This document shows, piece after piece, positions 59,792 through 64,000 of a stretch of 64,000 bases of DNA. The stretch spans positions 1 through 64,000 of the forward strand of contig BDSI01000194.1 of the NCBI GenBank assembly GCA_003117195.1, given 5' to 3'. The translations under genes and the position numbers were made by a program. The stretch is from Eudorina sp. 2006-703-Eu-15. Lineage: Eukaryota > Chlorophyta > Chlorophyceae > Chlamydomonadales > Volvocaceae. How positions within the stretch are numbered: the stretch's first letter is position 1; every line of letters starts with the position of its first letter. The notes below the pieces were generated by a model, which was given only the letters and a program-made list of their open reading frames with translations, had not been told where the DNA came from and made no database searches.

Positions 59792-62700
59792 GTTTGTTTG
59801 TGGCCGAGAATTGCAAGGTTGAAGCCTGTGCCGCGTAAGGCAGGGGTTGGCAACACAAAGAGCAAGATTAGCGGGAACTGTGGCGCAGCAAGGGTTCAAT
59901 CCACAACTTACCCTACCTATGATGCAGTCACAACCGTCGTGTCAGAAGCGCATTCACAAACCTAACTCAGCGCGTGTAGCATGCTGTGTAAGCCCGCGTG
60001 AAACGCATCACGTACGCATACAGTGAGAAAAGACCTGTTTACTATTTACACTGTTTACTTATAGACAATGCAACTTATATCGGCAGGAAACATAGATGAT
60101 GAGGAACGCGCCGTGCAACCGCAACGTAGTGTCAGCAGCACTTCAAACAGGTACGCTGTTCACACGCATACAAGTCGTATCACGTACATGTTTTAGCTAA
60201 GCACAACGGAAGGGCCCGCCTGAAAGCGTCAATACTCGCAGGAGCCAGCGCAAAGCAACTTCAGCTGGGACCCACCTACTCCAAAGTTGAAAGATTGAAA
60301 CTGGCCGATGAATCCAAACACCTTTGTAGCGGTGCAGCGGCGGCTGTGTTCGCGGTTGCCAACGTAGATGCTTTCAGTGCGGCACTACGTCCTTGGTAAC
60401 ACTTCAGGTTGCGCTGAGCTGAGCTGTAGGTTGAACAAGGATTTGTGTCAGTGCTGGAAAGAGCTGGATTCGGGCAGCGGCACAGATGTCGGTGATGTGC
60501 GTTGCGTTGAGTGAGGCGCGGAGGTGCGGGGCAGATTTCGCCAAAACTACGTATGTCTAGGGGGTGAGCAGGCTAGTCTTCTCCAAACTATACGAGAGCA
60601 CATGTTATGCTCTACTACTGAAGATTGCGTGTTGGAACTCTCCCGAGATGTTGGGTCGACATCACCATTGTTTGGCGGGCGACCCGTTGCACCATGTACG
60701 GAAGTACTACTGACTCTAACTCCCCGTCAGGTTCACTTCAGCTTAAATCATAACGGAATCGCTCAATTTCTGCAGGAATGTTCACGCTGTATGCAGCCGT
60801 CAATGAGGATGCACGGGTTTGGTGACCTGTCCTTTTCCAGAGGTCGCAACGTCCCTGCTACGGTAATTGTTTATATGTTATGATGGATGCTTTAAGGATT
60901 GAGGATTGCATTTCATTTCAGTATTATTCACAATTTTAGTAACTCAGGTGCGATGCGCGTAAGACAGACATATGGCTGAGATGTTAATGAATTGGCACTC
61001 TGAAAGACTTGTATTGGGCTTACAAGGGCGACGTTCATGCGTCGTTCATATGTCCCGGTATGCTGCGGATTCCAGCGGATTACACAGACAAGTTTGTAGG
61101 TTTCTCACCTGTTGTATGCAACACGTGAGCTATATAATTTATGATCATGACTGAATGACAACGGATTATGTTTCGGTAACTTGCAAAATCGGTTGACAGC
61201 GTGTTTGGCAACCTTGCCACGCCTTGCCAAACGGATCACGTGTTCGGTCTGAATATCCCATGAGGCTACTCGTTTTTGGACGTTTCCAATGGCTTACGAT
61301 CCAACTGCAGAACATCAGCAAGGAAGATACGGTAAGAGAGCGGAAGAGTGACCGGCGCAGCCGGGCGCGGTAGGAGCGATCCACCAGCTGTTTGCCGACA
61401 CCTTTAACAGAGGTCCAGGCAGCGAGTTCGCGCTTGTTGGTTGCATCCACACACCCGGACGTGATACATAGCGTCAGGAAATCCTCGGCGAGGACTGGCG
61501 GCGCGGCAGCTGGTACGGCAGGACTCACAGGTGTCAGAGTGGTGGGCTCGTATTGAATCACCCTGGTCTTGAGGTACACACCGCAGAGCACGCACCAGAT
61601 GAATATGATGCCATTATGTAGCTGTGCCCAAGCTGGCAAAGAATGACTCGCTGTGCTCGGCTGTGTCCAAACCTGCAGCGGATGACCCAGTGGAGGACAA
61701 CTGGGGGCGTTCGGAGGCAAAGAGGAAGAGCAGACCAAGATGATGTGGTTGTCCAGCACACAGCGACTCGTGAACGTGGCTGTTGCGTCCTCTTTCCATG
61801 GGCTAAGTGGCGCTTGGGGCGTGGAAGGGGGCTTATGGCCTTGATGCCTTTCTGATGGGATCCAAAGCATGAAAGAAGGTTTGATTTAATCCTGCGATGA
61901 CGGCTACGGACAGATGAGACGGACAGTGCAGTCTGGTTGCATGGCTGATGGCCATGCGCTGGTTTGGGAAGGACGTTGGTCAGCGGCAGGGGCGCCGTCC
62001 ACCCGCTTGATGCAATTTGGGACGAATCCAATTGCTGGGCGTCCAAGGCAGGTTATGGGTACCTGGATATCCTAGGACGGTCACTTTGCAATCGTGGTGT
62101 CCCATGCAGCTATGATACAGCATGCGCGATACACGTACATGGAAAGATACGCGTGTATGGGCTCAACCCCTTGAAGTGCACCGGGGAAAAGGGATCAGTC
62201 CGTTCTAACAGGCGGCAACAAACAGCTCCAAAAGATGTATGTCCGTGACGTCCGTTACCGCAGTTACCGACTCACAGGGACTGCGCAGGGACACATTCAC
62301 TACGTTGCCAGGTTAGAACAATAGTCGTTACGTTATTCTGATCTGACCAACGCGATTTGGGCTTTGAGGCCGGTGGATGACTGCACACTAGATTGACTGG
62401 ACGTACAAGGGCATACGAAAACTACGAACGAGCACATACATGCCTGCAGAGGAGAACTAAAAAGAGTTGCCTCCGGCACCGTTGTGTAAACATCATAAAG
62501 GCAACCATGCAAAAAGAAGAAAATATATGGTTATTAATTATGATAACATGTTCTGTTTGATGACTTTAAACTAGCCTGTCTTCCCGAATTAGGATATGGA
62601 CACCACGTCCGACTGCGCATGCAAGCTGTGGACAACTAACATATCTCGCTACGCATGAGTATTCTTTAAATGTTTACTGCACGGTATAATTAATGGCCTC

Positions 62701-63000
62701 GTGGGTTTGTCTCGAATGTATGTGTGTGGTTATGGTGCCGTTTTCGATATTCGAACTGCGCGCCAGGAGGAGGCGCCTGAGGCGCTAGCTAAGCGATATA
62801 CGCTACTGACCACCCTTTCACCCCGCTTTTTCACCATTCGTACACGTCCTGTAATTCAGACCAATGCGGCTTTTGGGCCTGCCTGTCGACTTTCACAAGA
62901 AACCACATTTTTCCACCAAACAGCATTTTCACCATTCAAACACCACACACACCAGGTTTATCACACACCCTCCCCCCTACCGATGCGGGAATACCCCACG
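59792..63000. other. AT-richer region with doubtful ORFs
   Basis: Includes the upstream region of the proline-rich gene. A minus-strand ORF at 61870-61166 (234 residues) contains ELAAWTSVKGVGKQLVDRSY, which faintly resembles a helix-hairpin-helix DNA-binding motif, and a hydrophobic stretch (IIFIWCVLCGVYL); it may be real or chance. A plus-strand ORF at 60524-60883 lacks an ATG. No RNA genes were recognised. Confidence 0.35.
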
Positions 63001-63240
63001 AGTCAGTCACGTGCATCCCCCACGGTTTAGTCAGTCAGATCACCCCCGTCTGTCGGAAAATATATATTTTCCACCATATATCTCAATCCCCCCCAAGAGT
63101 CAGTCACATGCATCCCCCCCGCGGTTTAGTCAGTCAGATCCCCCCCTATTTTTACTACCCACCCCCCCGAGTCAGTCACATGCATCCCCCCCACGGTTTG
63201 TTTTTATAGTCAAGTCAAAGTCAGTCAGTCAGATCCTCCC
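63001..63240 (+). repeat. Three imperfect copies of a roughly 80-bp repeat
   Basis: Each copy has GAGTCAGTCAC, TGCATCCCCC, CACGGTTT or GCGGTTT, and AGTCAGTCAGATC, separated by C-rich runs, starting near 63001, 63095 and 63170. Confidence 0.75.
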
Positions 63241-63410
63241 CCCCCACCCAGTAGACCAGCTTGTCACGAGTCACAGCTGTACAGATACCAGAGTGCATAA
63301 ATCCCCAAGTAAAAAATACCCGCGGTTTGGTTTTGTTTTTAGAGTCAAAGGTCAAGTCAAAGGTCAAGTCGAGCAACTCCCCCCCCCCCCCGCTGCTATA
63401 ACGATAGAGA

Positions 63411-63700
63411 GAGAGAGACAACACGCAGACAACACACGGACATGGGCACAGACAACACACGGACATGGGCACAGACAACACACGGACAGGGGCACAGAGG
63501 ACATGGGCACAGACAACACACGGACAGGGGCACAGAGGACAGGGGCACAGACAACACACGGACAGGGGCACAGACAACACACGGACAGGGGCACAGACAA
63601 CACACGGACAGGGGCACAGAGGACAGGGGCACAGACAACACACGGACAGGGGCACAGATAACACACGGACAGGGGAACAGATAACACGCGGACAGGTGTA
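63411..63700 (+). repeat. Minisatellite of interleaved 23-bp and 15-bp units
   Basis: Main unit ACACACGGACAGGGGCACAG plus ACA; a shorter unit (AGGGGCACAGAGGAC) is mixed in. The array has long open frames in several phases without coding meaning. Confidence 0.9.
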
Positions 63701-64000
63701 GCCTAATGACCTAAACACCAACTAACCTTCGACACGCTGTTTGTGTATGTGGTGGATTCACAGGACGCTTACAAGCTCGTAGGGGTTACGCGCGTGTTGT
63801 TGCGTGTTTTGAGAGAGTAGTGACGTACACCACACGTACGTACACCCCGCATATAGGAACCCCCCCCCCGGCGGGCCGCCGTATATAGCAGAAGGCATGC
63901 AAAAAGCCGTATAAGGACGCAAGTACACACACGCGCGCGCACAACACAACAACAACAACACGGAATCACGGAGCCAATGAGTGTTCGGGGGCCAGCACCA
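63701..64000. other. Unassigned end of window
   Basis: No gene recognised; short GT/AC and AAC microsatellite runs near 63920-63960. Confidence 0.4.

Noticed and set aside
63411..63700. Regular repeats resembling a CRISPR array
   Set aside because: Units are directly adjacent with no unique spacers, and the genome is eukaryotic; a plain minisatellite.

Overview
The window looks like nuclear DNA of a volvocine (Chlamydomonas-like) green alga. Reasons: very GC-rich coding exons split by many short introns with GT/AG borders, the chlorophyte poly(A) signal TGTAA after several genes, Ala/Gly/Pro-rich proteins, a subtilase resembling the hatching enzymes of Chlamydomonas and Volvox, and a mobile-element mix (L1-like LINE with a (CA)n tail, Crypton-type tyrosine recombinase, Penelope-like element) typical of these algae. 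No tRNA, rRNA or CRISPR array was seen. All exon models were made by eye from splice sites, phase and protein family resemblance.

0-30 kb, plus strand, head to tail: (i) the 3' part of a kinesin motor gene (1-12783) whose product ends in a hydrophobic tail-anchor-like segment; one intron is inflated to 8.7 kb by a full-length LINE on the minus strand flanked by TG microsatellites; (ii) a complete ESCRT-III VPS2/CHMP2-like gene (13124-15214); (iii) a complete 15-exon, 1374-residue membrane-anchored subtilisin-like protease, probably sporangin/hatching-enzyme family (17529-25304); (iv) a truncated paralogue of (iii) that stops just before the catalytic exons (27448-29405).

30-35 kb: repeat-rich and transposon remnants: a minus-strand integrase end with chromodomain, a 21 x 10-bp minisatellite, and an AT-rich 1.55-kb element with terminal inverted repeats (33125-34672). 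34.9-37.6 kb: a seven-exon Crypton-type tyrosine recombinase gene.

38-46 kb is the most unusual part: an array of three different first coding exons (about 60 helical residues each, all ending in phase 1), two of them followed by the same series of small phase 1-1 linker exons (42, 42 and 21 nt), then one constant multi-exon P-loop NTPase core with clear Walker A and Walker B motifs. Any of the three first exons would join the core in frame. I do not recognise the family; it may be a system of variable N-terminal modules on one shared NTPase.

46-64 kb: a perfect 20-bp stem-loop (47676-47730), degenerate minus-strand ORFs, a Penelope-like reverse transcriptase with a proline-rich expansion (minus strand), a long stretch with no recognisable gene (holding a 42-bp imperfect palindrome), a 1081-residue proline-rich disordered protein on the minus strand (56546-59791), AT-richer sequence with one doubtful ORF, and a minisatellite at the end.
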